A stretch of DNA of 64,000 bases from Gordionus sp. m RMFG-2023 (GCF_954871325.1 NC_088778.1:12099882-12163881), one strand, 5' to 3'; shown: positions 23,957 through 35,900, counted from the stretch's first letter. Notes: generated from the letters alone by a model not told the origin. Made by a program: numbers and translations.

Positions 23957-24457
23957 TTATTGCCCTTGAAAAAGTACAGCCTTGTTTAGTTTTTGCCTGA
24001 TATTTAATTGTAATTTTTGATTTACTTTATTACCAAAATGATGCATTCTTATGTGCAATAAATTTTTATTAAAATCAAGTAAATATTATATATACCTTTT
24101 TATTATAAGTCTTATTATAATTTGATAATGACTTAACCCTGCCTCTTGATCAACATATGATCTTGCAGGTCACTAAGGATATTTGTGCCTAATATTTTTG
24201 ACAATATTAGACATTCTATTTTTTTAACAGCATGTCTTTTGGTTATTTCATCTACTTTTTCAAAAGCCCCGAATGAGCTCTGTTATTTTGCATAAATTTG
24301 ACACGCTTTGGGATGGTATTATCAATCCACCATAATTCTTAATTTTTATTAATGTATAATTATTGTCGTTTGCGGAATTATCAATTAGGGAATGTAAACA
24401 GATATCACATCTAACTTTCTTTTCTTCATATTCAGTAGTGACCTTTATTTGATTCAT
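23957..24457 (-). pseudogene. P-element/THAP9-like transposase C-terminal relic
   Basis: From 24457 on the minus strand: CDICLHSLIDNSANDNNYTL, then IKIKNYGGLIIPSQSV and NLCKITEL. After a +1 shift the frame reads AFEKVDEITKRHAVKKIECL. Near the end come LHIRMHHFGNKVNQ and LNKAVLFQGQ with a stop at 23957. The KNxGGLIxPSxxV..IC...E and IRxHHxxK...LNK.VLFxGQ patterns are the tail of P-like transposases. It faces the THAP exons at 23147-23447, as in an inverted duplication. Confidence 0.65.
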
Positions 24458-24672
24458 ATATACTATAATATATAAGGTAAATAATAAATTGGTGTTAAAT
24501 TAGAATATATATATTATAAATATAAACATAATAAAAATATACCTGAAATTTATGAAATTATCATATGGTTCTTTCGTAAAAGATACAAACATAAAATGGC
24601 CACCAGTCACTTCAATTTTTGCCACTTCAAATATATTAATCGGCAGTCTATAGTATTAATGTCATTGGTTTG
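24433..24672 (-). repeat. right arm of the inverted duplication, uninterrupted
   Basis: About 240 bases forming an inverted repeat with 14404-14506 plus 22878-23035. It preserves the site that the LTR element occupied in the left arm (CTTTCGTAAAAGATAC on the plus strand), which confirms the LTR boundaries. Confidence 0.8.
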
Positions 24673-24689
24673 AAGCGAGAGATTTAAAA

Positions 24690-26332
24690 AAATATTTAAA
24701 ATTTAACTTTTACAGATTATATAGATTTTACTATTTAAGTATTTAATATTAAATTAATAACATATAAAGAAAAATTTATTAATTATAATATTATTTACCT
24801 ATTTAATATAATTTATTTATAATTCAATATTATATATATATTTTAAAATATTATACAATATTAAAACATTTTTTTTATATATATGATTTATATTAATACA
24901 ATTTATTTATTTTTCTTTATATCAAATTAATTTAAATTTAATATATTAATTACTTTAAATATTATATTAAAATTATATTATGTTAAATATTACAATTATA
25001 TATTTATTAAAATTTATATTAATACCATTTATATTAAATTTGATTTTAATATTAATTATGTAATTATATTAAATATTTGATTAGGGTATTTACTAAAATT
25101 TATATTAATCATACAAATTTTAAGCTTAAGCAAAATTTAGCAAAAAGCAATGACATAAAGTCACGCGACAAAACATCAAAACACAAAAAAAAGTATATCA
25201 TGCGGCACGATACCATTACTGCTAACTTTATCTAAACTAATGGTAATATTGAATATGTAAATGTTATTACAAAATAATTAATATACTAATAATTAAAACT
25301 GTAGAGATTGCTAAAAAAAATATCAAATAATATGTTATATTAAATGGATTTAAAATTATTTAAATAAATATTAACTATAATTATTATTTGTTGAAAATAG
25401 ACCATGTGAATTATTATAAACGCTCTTCTGAAAATTTGGATATGGCACAATATAATACTGACCCACAAAATGTTATTACCTCACAATTTATCTAAAAATA
25501 TATCAACCCTTGATATATTAAAAAATCAAATATCTGGCTCAATTTATTTTCCAAGACACATTATTAATTAATATTCTCTCAAAAATTCTACCAGCTGTGT
25601 TAATTTGTTGTTGATTATGCCTTCGAGATATTGTTTGAATATTTATAACTTATATTTTATTTTAAAGGTTATAAATTTGTTATTTTTTTTTATTATGTAA
25701 CATTAAATGATTTTCATGTTAGTTTTATTGTATAGAAACTATCAACAATAAATAAATTTTACTTGAATCATTTTTTTATCATGTATAAAGATTAACCTGC
25801 AAAAAAAAATGTAAAATATAAACTCGATAAAAATTTGTAAAGAGGAGTCGAAACAAAAATGTAATATTTTATTTTTACGACATGCATTATTATTTTTAGG
25901 TTACGTTATAAATTTTTTGAATTAGAATAAATATAATTTTATATCTTTATTTATCTATTTGAAATAAAAAGTTAAAAACATTCATCCCATAATTTTATAT
26001 TCCAGATAAAGTACTCAGGATAAAACCTTTATATCACGTGGTCAAGGCTATTCTCGATCTCGACAGAAATACGTATTAATTTCGTTTTTTTTATATAACC
26101 CCCTTTTAAATAATAAATAATCTACTTTTTTTATAAAATTTATTTTTTAATATATTTATATAAAATTTTAGGCTCCTACAGATTTTACACCTATTATTTA
26201 TATTGTTATTTAGATTTTCCTTTTTACACATTTGAATTTCCTATTTTTTTAAAAAAATTTCATTAGGATTTATTTTTTTATTGCTAATTTGGATTTCATT
26301 TTGATTAAGAAGGGTGCTATATATCTAAAAGT
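24690..26332. other. AT-rich spacer, nothing recognised
   Basis: Very AT-rich with many short poly-A/T runs. No frame, splice pair or repeat end can be placed. Confidence 0.5.
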
Positions 26333-26340
26333 ACTGGCAC

Positions 26341-26553
26341 TAGTTTATGGCTCGATTTGAACCGATTTTAAAGCGGCTAACTCAACATTATAGCTAGAAA
26401 AATATTGCCTAAGCGTCGAGATTTCCCCAATAGATGTTTAATCCTATGTGCCATCTATGAGAAAATCTTTAGGCTTACATAATACTTTTTTGGATAAAAT
26501 ATTGAGTTAGCCGTTTAAAAACCTCGGCTCAAATTGACCCGTTTAACAACCTT
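26341..26553 (+). mobile_element. 213-base hAT-type MITE
   Basis: Inverted arms carry GCTCGATTTGAACCG / CGGCTCAAATTGACC and GCGGCTAACTCAA / TTGAGTTAGCCG. It is flanked by ACTGGCAC (26333-26340) and ATTGGCAC (26554-26561), a 7 of 8 target duplication. Family members are at 9652-9801, 41807-42005 and a fragment at about 30850-30920. Confidence 0.65.
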
Positions 26554-26561
26554 ATTGGCAC

Positions 26562-27318
26562 GACCTTAGATGATGCATCCAAATATTATGTTATTTACTT
26601 TTTTATTAAATGCAGTATCAGTTAAAGACCTATTTTTAAATTTTTTTTTGTTTCACACTATATATATTTAAAAAATATATGGAAATTTAATTTATTTTTT
26701 TTATATAATTCCTTTTTAAATAATAAGTAGGCAAATACTTTATTAAAAAATTTAATTTTTTAAAATTTGTAATGTACATATTTATATTTCGGATAAAAAA
26801 AATAACAGAAACATTATATCGTCGGTCTAGAATTGGAGTGCTCCATTTGCAAAATTTTTAAAACTGGGGAAAACGATTTTAAAGTTTAGATTCAAATATA
26901 GGAAAAATTTATAGATTAATAGAAATAAAAAAGAGAGATGTAATTTGTTATACTATTTCCAAATGATGGCCAAAATGTAAAAAAAATTATGAGAATTTTA
27001 TTTGGTAAAATAAAAATGCAAGTTGAGCAAATTAAACACTTTATGAATTATATTTTTGTTCAAAATGGTCCATTTTAATCTTATTTATGAGAATTTATTA
27101 AATAAAAGTAAAATACGGAGATGACTACTATAAATTATCGTATTATATAATAAAAACATCTTAATTTGATTCTAATATATTCATAGAAATAATAATTCGC
27201 TTAATAAAAAATTATGCCAATATATGACTGATAATTATTCCCATATATATTTTATAGTTATTTTATGATTAAATTAAAAATAGCTGCACGACGAGTTATT
27301 TTAAAATATTATAATATA
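26562..27318. other. no gene seen
   Basis: AT-rich spacer. A TTTTTTTATATAA-type stretch near 26690 recurs at 26080 and 30720, suggesting a worn dispersed repeat. Confidence 0.4.
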
Positions 27319-27877
27319 ACTAGATGATAACCCGTCAAGAGTGACGGGTATCAAAATTTTCTTCGTTACTCAATGATTTTTTTTTGAAAAACCCTCAGAT
27401 GACAAGTTCAAGAATTGCTATCATAATTATTTGAGGATTATTATAATAGATAATTTTTACAGATTTTTGATATCCCGCCAAGAATGACGGGTAATGAGAA
27501 TTTTTGATGAATAATAAATTTCACCTTTATTTGATGATGAATGAATCAAAAATTTTCCTATCTTATGAGGTTCTATGAATATATTTTTTATGTTATAAAT
27601 TACAAATACAGATGAATAAAAATATAGTTTAAAAGATTTTTTATTGTGCACATTAATTAAAATTACTAACCATATACTTCATAAACATATTTTATAAAAA
27701 ATAATGGAAAATTTTAGAATAACCTCATCTAAATAAATATAAATTATCACATCTCATAAGATAGGAAAATTTCTGATTCATTCATCATCAAATAAAGGTA
27801 AAATTTATTATTCGTCCATTATTTATTAAAGTAGAAAATTCTTATTCCCCGTCTTTCTTGACGGGCTATCAGCTAGT
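27319..27877. mobile_element. 559-base inverted-repeat element with CCCGTCA hairpins
   Basis: Outer ends ACTAGATGATAACCCGTCA and, inverted, ACTAGCTGATAGCCCGTCA. An inner pair of inverted arms of about 95 bases lies at 27471-27573 and 27753-27860 and includes AATCAAAAATTTTCCTATC. Small hairpins CCCGTCAAGAGTGACGGG mark the ends. The target duplication is at most TA or TAA, so a Tc1/mariner-type MITE is possible. It has no coding capacity. Confidence 0.6.
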
Positions 27878-27947
27878 AACATATTTTTCATAATGTGTTC
27901 TTAAAAATTCTTAAAATAGGCTTTATTTTTTTTGTTATTTATGCTAA

Positions 27948-28044
27948 AAAAATGGATTAATATTTCCTTCGTATATAACTTCAAATGGCTTTCTTTATTT
28001 CCTTGTGTCCAACAATTTCTTGAATCCAGCGATTAAATAAGGCA
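27948..28044 (-). repeat. second copy of a Harbinger 5' piece
   Basis: Closely matches 28475-28560 (TTCTTTATTTCCTTGTGTCC here against TTCTTTATTTCTTGTGTCC there). The two pieces bracket the element at 28118-28450. Confidence 0.5.
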
Positions 28045-28117
28045 TATCCATGGTTTGCCCATTCCTTTAAGTTCAAATAAAGTTAGATGGGAAATGAAAT
28101 ACTACAGTTATTGAAAT

Positions 28118-28450
28118 TAGAGATCTTCACAGGCCTTGATTTATTCATCAGCTTCCAGCCCAGGTCAGCAGTAAAAAAAATTTGCAGACCCATTCTATAT
28201 TTAATAAAAAAATTTAAACTCAAGCCCATCATAAGTTTTAAATATTTTGCCCGCCCATATCTAAAAATTTAATTTATTGCTTTAAATGAAAATAAACAAA
28301 TTTAAGTGTATTTAGGCAATCACTTTGTTTGCAATTCTGAAATGAAGAGAAAAAATGCAATATATTTTTTAGTTAGTAACAGTTATAGGCTAAATTTAAA
28401 TGAAATTTTTTTAGGCATTTAATCAAAAACCTAGTCCTGGCCCAGGCACA
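28118..28450 (+). mobile_element. worn copy of the CAGAGACC-type MITE
   Basis: Begins TAGAGATCTTCACAGGCC and ends near CCTGGCCCAGGCACA. The interior block AATTTAAGTGTATTTAGGCA parallels ATATTTAAATATATTTAGGT in the intact copy at 35901-36316. No target duplication survives. Confidence 0.5.
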
Positions 28451-28474
28451 TTAGTAAATATATTATTTATTCTA

Positions 28475-28960
28475 AAAAGTGGATTAATATATCCTCCATA
28501 TATAACTTCACAATGGCTTTCTTTATTTCTTGTGTCCAACAATTTCTTAAATCCAGCAATTATCAGAAATTTTTCATCTATGTATATATTAATTTGCAAT
28601 TGCTATCAGCTAAACCAAGCAATTGATTTAAAAGATCTATAATTGTAAAAAAGGGTTCCAGATTTTGCAGGACTTTTTATTTTTATGTTCTTACCATCTA
28701 ATGAGTCAAGGCAGTTTGGAAATCCATGTTTCTCAAAATATTCTTGTGCAATCTAAAAATATATTAATATCTAAATTTAATACCTTTTCACAATATTATC
28801 ATTTGGAACTGGCATATGAATATCTTTTAAAGTTTTCCATATAGCATCACATACCTCTGGAATGATGGTAGCAAAGCATTTTGCTTATTCTGCTACTATA
28901 GTAAAATTGAGAGTAATTAAGACCTGTTCTTAAGTATCTTAAAATGGTTTGCCTATTCTT
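28475..28960 (-). pseudogene. PIF/Harbinger transposase relic
   Basis: Minus-strand reading gives IIPEVCDAIWKTLKDIHMPV, then EYFEKHGFPNCLDSLDGKN and KIKSPAKSGTLFYNYRSFKS. The FPNCLGxLDGKH segment with its catalytic aspartate, followed by the SGSxFxNYKxxxSI block, is diagnostic of Harbinger/HARBI1 transposases. The pieces need more than one frame and both ends are lost. Confidence 0.65.
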
Positions 28961-29075
28961 TGGATATATTGAAATAAATAGTGTTTACTTTAGTGTTCAG
29001 CAACAAATAGTTTAAAAATATTATCTAAATAAAATTTGTTGAAAAAGAATATTTTATATTCGCCATATTATAAAT

Positions 29076-30264
29076 CTTATCTTATCTTATCTTATCTAGC
29101 ACGTTGGTCATGGACCTGCCCAAAATGAGCGAACGTGAATTACTATAGAGGCCCTATCCTCCATAATAATTATGCCGATTTTTTCCTCAAGGATACCAAC
29201 AAACCTTGTAACCCAGATATAATTATTAAGAGGAGTGGAACTCACCCAATCCAATAATAATAATAGCGTAGGGAATAAGATTATGAGCATATTTAAAAGG
29301 AAAAAATAGTAGTACTGTATCATCCAATACAAATTATTAGTCATTAGTTAATTATCTAAAATTATTTTTTTATAGTTAGTCTTAATTTTTATTATGATTA
29401 TTAAATTTTATTTAGTTTATTTACGATTTGTTCCCAATTATTTAGTTAGAAGATATAATTTTATTAAGTTAGAAGATATAATTTTATTAATTTTTATAAT
29501 TATTTAGTTAAAAATATCTATCTATTTAATCTATTAGACCTAAATCTCATAATGTAATGTAATCTATTAGAATTTATCTTACAATGTGCACTAATTTAAT
29601 CTGCCTTCATTTACTATAGCCCTATTCAAATAACTTCAACTCTTAGATATATATCAAAGCAATATATGAAATTGTATTTTTAAGTAATAAAATAAAATAA
29701 CTTTACTTACTCAACTTTACTTGTTATATATCAAAGTAATATATGGAATTGTATTTTTAAATAATAAACTAAACTAAATTTAATTTAATCATCTTTACTT
29801 GTTACATTCTCAGCAGTTATTCGTCAAGTGTTCGTAAATAAGTCTTAATACGATTTTGTAAGTTTTTCTATCTAACGAAGCACGTTTTATGAATTCCCAA
29901 GATAGATCTATGTCCGATAATGATCGATTTATTCTACCAAACCAACTATTTTTGTAGGATAGGAAAGGTTTGAGAGATAATTCTTCCAAAGGGGTAATAA
30001 AAAGGGCTTAATATACTAGGTTGTTTGGGGCTTGTCTGAGAATGTGCCCTAATATTTCGATTTTCCTATATTCACATAGTCTATATATAGGGAGAATGTC
30101 ACATCTGGACCAAAGATTATGATTCGAAGTATTATACGGGTAGAAAGTTTTGGTAATATATCTAAGACATTTGTTAATGAACGTTTGCATCTTTTTACTT
30201 TCTTGTTTGGTATCTTCAAGGGAATTACTAATGACTTAAAATTGCTATGATGATCATTGGACAA
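29076..30264 (-). mobile_element. LINE 3' portion, copy 2, with 3' hairpin and pentamer tail
   Basis: On the minus strand the coding end reads MQTFINKCLRYITKTFYP, then LWSRCDILPIYRLCEYRKIE and LGHILRQAPNNLV, typical of the stretch after the reverse transcriptase in several non-LTR clades. A further block ends LRLIYEHLTNNC with a stop near 29826. About 750 bases of 3' UTR follow down to a CACGTTGG...CAACGTG hairpin and a (GATAA)n tail at 29076. The 5' part of the LINE is missing and frames are broken. Confidence 0.65.
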
Positions 30265-32887
30265 ATAATTTTTAAAAGAAAACTAAAGTTAAATTTGATT
30301 GACGTTTTTTGAGGATTATTGTAATATAATAGATAGTGCATATATAGCAAAATTAACGAAAATATCTCAAAATTGGCATTGCTCTAACTTGGCCAAATTA
30401 ATATTTTTAAAACTAGTTTTTCTTTAAATGCTTAATGAAAATTAGTCAATTAAATCCACTCCTAACTCAAAAATCTTAAAAATATCAAGTCTAACACTCC
30501 AATTCTAAAACATAGATATATAAAAAAACACGAATTGCATAATTATGGATGTATATAATAAAAAAAAGACGGTGTTAGGGCACCTAAGGTAATTGTTTTT
30601 AACTAATGTGATTTTTTAAAATTTGTTTTAATAAAATTCTAGATGACTTCCGAGCCTATATTATTTTTATCATCGTTTTATTTGCATTTCCTTTTATATA
30701 TTGGAATTTCCTTCTTTTTTTTATATAAGGTTTAGAATTATATTTTCTTGTTGCTAATTTTGATATCCTTTGTAAAAATATTTAAAAGGCTACTAAATAT
30801 GTTTTTACTCTGGATTGCTTAATCCCTTTTTAAATAATAAATAAATCTGGTACTACCATCTATGAGCAAATATCTTGGCCTACATAATATTATTTTGGTT
30901 AAAATCTTAATACTTCTGAGCAATATTCCTCTCTATTCGTACTTCATTTTTGATTATTTTGCCTAACTGATATGAATGATCAATGTATAGTATTACATTT
31001 ATATAATTAAAATAAGATTCCATATCTATTCCCAAAAATCCTACCTAATATAAAACCTGCCACATAGGTTTATATATTTTATTCTGCTTATTACAAATTA
31101 ATATGAAAAGGAATATTAAATATTTCCCATCTCTAATAATTTATAACTTTTCTTATTTTTCAAATTCATTTTAATTTGATATTCAGTTAAGTAATAAAAG
31201 AAGAATAGAAAAGAAATATAACATTAATATTTTTAAAGGCACAGGCCTAATATATATTTTATTGATGATGTTACCACTAGCCTGTAAGCCAATCAGCCAG
31301 AACTCAGTCCAAAGTGGTATTTGCACAGATATTAAAGTTAGACCTGTCAATCAATAAAATTGTCAAACCGATAGGTTCGTGTCAATAGGATCAGAAATCT
31401 ACAAATATCGGACGGTCTGAAAGCCCAGCCCGCAGGGTGGGCCGCACAAGCTATTTTAACGGGCTGGTGCAGAAAATTCGTATACAAAAAAACGAAGGCT
31501 CAGATAAAAATTCGAATTGTAGAAAGTAGGGGATTTTGGACATTTTGCAAGATGCTTATATTATGATTAATATGTTAGTGTCACAATGTATGGCATCAAT
31601 ATGCCTGCCTCAAATTAATCCTAACCTAAATCGAACTGAATCATTATATTTATATTAACCGTTATTATTCACAGTACTTAGATCAAACATAAATTATCAA
31701 AGATCTTGTTACCCTAATCTAAACTCAATCTCAAAATAAATTTGGGAACCGATTAGAACCTTTTTATATATTGCTGTTTGGTAGTCGATTTTAAATACTA
31801 CTTAACGGTTTCAGCTAACCAAGCTAACATATAGAATGTTCTTGTAAAAGTTATTAATTTCTTATAGATAGATATAGTTTGATAAAAGAACATCTTGAAA
31901 TGTATTAATTCTGTATGGCTCATTAATGCGATCTCCTATCAAAATAGTAAATTACATAATTTTATTAGTGTTCTTAAAAGATACTTTCTAAGTAGCCCTC
32001 TACCATTACTTTTCGGGTAAATAAATAATATAGAATTTTGATATTTTGTTGAATATTACGATTAAATAGTAACTCATTAGAATAATATTTTAAAATTTTT
32101 TATTAATATCATCTGCTAAAATATATCGCTGAAAGAATTTTCCTTCAGGCGCATTTTTTTAGGGAGTTAGTTATTCGGGCACTGATAAATTTTCTGTCAG
32201 ATATATGTTGTGCTGATAATAACTAAACCTAAAATTACACTTTTTGATCAATTTTGCTTTTGATGCCAAGATAAATTTATTTTTAATAACATCAATATTA
32301 GGTTTAAAATGTTTTGTTTTTATATATTTAATCAATTTTCAAACCATATATCTTTAAATATTCATTCACCAATTTAGGAAGTATATCCCTTTGTGTCACT
32401 TCTCGTATAAATAAAAAAACCAGAAGGAATAGAAGATTTTAATATTTATTATTCCCCTAACCAATATTTATATAAAATTAAATCATCGCTTTTATTTGTC
32501 ATATCCGTATTATTTAGGCCAGGTTTTTAATAATCCTTTTTTGATTGGAAATATAAAACAAAAAAATCAAGATATATAATGACAAATCAACAAAAAAACA
32601 CAAATTTGAACCCAACCCCCCTTAGGTCTTTCTAAAATTTCTAAAGAGTTTGTATTATAACTAAAAAAAATATTATGTAGCCCCTAAATCCAAACAGATG
32701 CTGAAATACGTGCTCTAAATGCCTTTTAAATATCTTTGGATATAATTTAGCTGTAAGCGTAATATGAAATTCTTTATATAACATAGCGGTAAGCCTTTTA
32801 AGTTATATATTGTTAAAAAAATTTAAATGTTAAAAACCGGAAATAGTAATAAAATTAAATCGGTATTTTCTTATCTCAAATATTTTT
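30265..32887. other. long spacer without a supported gene
   Basis: AT-rich. Fragments noted: a piece of the 26341 MITE family near 30850-30920, and a GC-richer patch at 31360-31475 with AGCCCAGCCCGCAGGGTGGG, probably the end of a CAGAGACC-type element. I see no exons or long frames. Confidence 0.45.
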
Positions 32888-32895
32888 ATATATAT

Positions 32896-33105
32896 CAGAG
32901 ACCTGTATAGGTATTTGCACGGTACGGCCCGGATTTCTTTTTAAAAAAAATTTTCAGCCCAACCTGGATTATTTTAAAATATATTATATTTATTTTTAAT
33001 TTTTATAGCTAATGATGGCCATTTAAAATATTTGTTTTATACAGCCCGGCCCGGGTATATTTAAAAAAATTAAAATACGGTCTGGACCGGGTATGCAGGT
33101 CTCTG
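32896..33105. mobile_element. 210-base CAGAGACC-type hAT MITE
   Basis: Ends CAGAGACCTGTATAGG and, inverted, CAGAGACCTGCATACC. Flanked by ATATATAT on both sides (32888-32895, 33106-33113); that duplication is low-complexity, but boundaries agree with the inverted repeats. Subterminal CGGCCCGG and CCGGGCCG motifs stand out from the AT-rich surroundings. Confidence 0.7.
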
Positions 33106-33113
33106 ATATATAT

Positions 33114-33540
33114 AGGATAAATAGCAAATTTTTAAGTTGGGCCAAGCTTATGTTTAAGAGATAAAACAATTTAATTATTAGTCTATTGCAAATATTCTTA
33201 ATTAATATTTGATATTAATCAATAATTATACAATTCAAAAGATATCAAATATTTTATGTTTAATATTTAAAAGAATAGTTATTCAACTTCTGAAAAAGTA
33301 ATGTGGGAGGGGGGCAGTGGTCCCTAAGCTTTCTGAGCGATGGAACCAGAATACCCCTCACCCCTCCGAAAATTGACCCCCTCCCGCCAACACTTAATTA
33401 TTTTTTGACACCCTTTCGGCACTACATGAGGTAGTAGGAATGGTTAATAAATATTTATATAAAATTGATAAATTAAGAAAAGCAGAAAAATTTTAAAGTA
33501 ATCGATAAGGTAACATAAACGAATTCCAGCCTGAATCATA
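33114..33540. other. no gene; C-rich patch
   Basis: 33305-33400 is unusually GC-rich (GGGAGGGGGGCAGTGG, CCCCCTCCCGCC) and may be the end of a CAGTGG-type hAT element. The rest is featureless. Confidence 0.35.
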
Positions 33541-34716
33541 AGTCTCAGAATCATCATCAGATGAAGATAAATAATGTATTAATATAAATATTTTAATACA
33601 TCCCTCGTTTTAGCCATAATATAAATATTTCGAAACTTAGACATTTTTTCAAAAACTTGACTTGTTAAATCGTAAAATTCAGAGATATCCTTTTTTTGAT
33701 ATTCCCTATGGTGCAAAAAATGATGTTTGATTTAAAAATTTCATCGATTCATCATTGAATCTTTTATTAAACTGCATATTGATCAAATCAAGTATAACAT
33801 AAACGACAGGTTTTATAGCTAAAATGAAATATTATATTTAATAATTAAAGTATATATACCTCTCCTTTTTGGATTGTAATGTTTGAGGTCTAGAACTTAT
33901 ATAATCAAGGGGTGGATTTCTCCCCAGGCAATCTTTTGCCAATTGAATTTGGTTTATTGCAAACCCTATATCCTTCGAAATAGCTTGCAATTTTGTACAA
34001 GCCAAGCTTTATCAACAATATTCTATCAAAACACAAAGTGATAAAATAAAATAAAAATTTATTTTAAAAACAGTAACATTAGCCATGGAAGTGGCAGAAT
34101 CTTCAGAATCGTTTAAATTTCAAAACTGACCTCAAGTCATTATAAAGTAGAAATAATTTATAGTCAGTTTCAATAAATATAAAATAAATATTTTAGTATA
34201 TAGAAATAAGATAATATTACCGAATGATATTCTTGATGCATAAAAATTGCTGCGATTTTGTCGATACATTACTCTGACATGCTTTGAGCATTGCATATCT
34301 TTTAATAGCATTGAAATACACGTGAATCTCATTTAAGATCCCTAAGACATTTCTTAGTTGTTTTATCGATTGGCATAATTGAACAATGATTAGATTTAAT
34401 CGATGACAATAGCACCAAATAAAAGCCGCTATTGATATCTCGGCTCTAATCAAAGCCTGTACTCTTATGATTCTTCCACTCATGTTTGAAGCACCATCGT
34501 AGCTTTGTGCAACTAAGAATTCAAGTGGTAGTTTCATTAAACTAAGTTTGCATATTATATTATTTTTAATATCAAGACCAGCTGTGTTACCATTTTCAAT
34601 ATATCTTACTAACAAAGCTATTTTTTCTGATATCGAAACATCATATGTATCACAAGTACACCTTATTTTTATGGTTTCAATGAGAATATTTATATTATAT
34701 TTAGCTCACCAAATAT
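33540..34716 (-). pseudogene. hAT transposase (ZMYM1-like) relic
   Basis: The clear frame at 34217-34615 contains AQSYDGASNMSGRIIRVQAL and IWCYCHRLNLIIVQLCQSI. The QxYDGAxNMSG catalytic-region motif and the CxxHRLNL motif are those of the hAT branch related to vertebrate ZMYM proteins. Downstream minus-strand pieces near 33880-34000 (KDCLGRNPP) extend it. Its upstream part is interrupted at 34717 by another hAT-type insertion. Reading frames are not continuous. Confidence 0.7.
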
Positions 34717-34724
34717 ATTCTGTC

Positions 34725-35182
34725 CAGTGCCCAACAGGGGGGGGGGATTCGGGGTTTGCCCCTTCCCAGAACAAATTATTTTTAGATTATACATTCAAAA
34801 GACTCAAAAGTGTCTTTATATCAAATAATTACCATGAATATTTATATTTTTCTGGTTTTGATCTTCGTGGAAGGATATTATATTACTATTGAATTATTCT
34901 GGATAGTATTATTATAAAGTCATTGAGAATAATCTACTAAATTATAATAACATATTATTGATGCATTTAAAAAATATATTTATTATAAAAATCGGCTCAA
35001 ATTAACACTAATTAAAATGATCAATAATTCTAGGACTTTTATATTATAAGAAAAACAAATATGAGTTTTAAGAGAAACCCGGCCGAAGCCCGGGCAAATG
35101 GGCCAAAGGCCCGTTAAAGCGCTCCCCTCAGGCTTTTATATGTATGGACCCCCTCTAAGAAAAATTCCTAGCTACGCTACTG
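34725..35182. mobile_element. 458-base hAT-type MITE inserted in the transposase relic
   Basis: It starts CAGTGCCCAACAGGGGGG and its right end read inward is CAGTAGCGTAGCTAGG. It is flanked by a perfect 8-base duplication ATTCTGTC (34717-34724, 35183-35190). Near the right end is the CCCGGCCGAAG...GGGCC block shared with 1048-1146 and 4190-4215, so it belongs to the same superfamily group as the elements at the window edges. Confidence 0.8.
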
Positions 35183-35190
35183 ATTCTGTC

Positions 35191-35892
35191 CATTTATCAT
35201 CTCTTATATTATGCCATGTGCAATGATAAAATAAGTATTTGTATTTTTTTTGGTAAATATTTTTGGGTATATTTTGAAATTGAAAAAATAATTTTATGAA
35301 AATACAAGAAATCTTTTGGTTATGGATGAATGTGGTAAAACAAAAAATAAAATTAAATTAAATTGAAAAATAAATTTTTTTTAAAAAAACAGTTGCTTCT
35401 TACATCCCCCTCCCAGTTTTAGGGGCAACTGGTGGGGGGGGGGGGGGTTATAGTAAATTTATTTGAATTTCTCTCAGAAAAATATCTAAAAAATACAAAT
35501 CAAGTTATGATTATAATTTATAGACAAAATTTAATTTTTATATATTGTAAATTTAACTTTCATTTAATTTTCCCTAAGTGGCACAAAAGCATGAAACTTT
35601 TGTATTCGGGGAATTGGTTTGGTCAATAATATATTTCTTCACATTTATCATCTTTTACATATGCGTAATTAATTCCAGTGATACTTTAACCACATTTTCG
35701 ATTCGACCATTCAATTCCCATATTTCCTATTCCTCTTGTAATATTCATATATAAGTATCAGTTATTTTGCTCTCTCTCCCTGGTAACATACGTAATTCTG
35801 AATTTGGGACAGAGAAAAAGAGATATAAAATAATACTTTTCTAAAATAAATTTTTCTCTTAAAAAGTGTATTATATTTTGAATATTGATTGT
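35191..35892. other. no supported gene; poly-G run
   Basis: 35191-35260 may hold the upstream remainder of the interrupted hAT transposase on the minus strand. A run of about 14 G lies near 35431-35447, beside CCCCCTCCCAG at 35405. The rest is plain AT-rich sequence. Confidence 0.35.
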
Positions 35893-35900
35893 ATCCTTGT

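Noticed and set aside
27319-27877. Repeated CCCGTCA...TGACGGG units considered as a CRISPR-like or operator array
   Set aside because: The units are terminal hairpins of one inverted-repeat element in animal DNA, with no spacer structure.
29108-29344. Minus-strand 78-codon frame with a hydrophobic start
   Set aside because: It lies in the LINE 3' UTR and includes the 3' hairpin, so it is unlikely to be coding.
35431-35447. Long G run considered as a G-quadruplex element
   Set aside because: Homopolymer runs beside CAGTGGCGTAGC-type ends occur several times here (34740, 43602, 45637) and look like repeat-end features or assembly noise; no four-tract arrangement with loops was seen.
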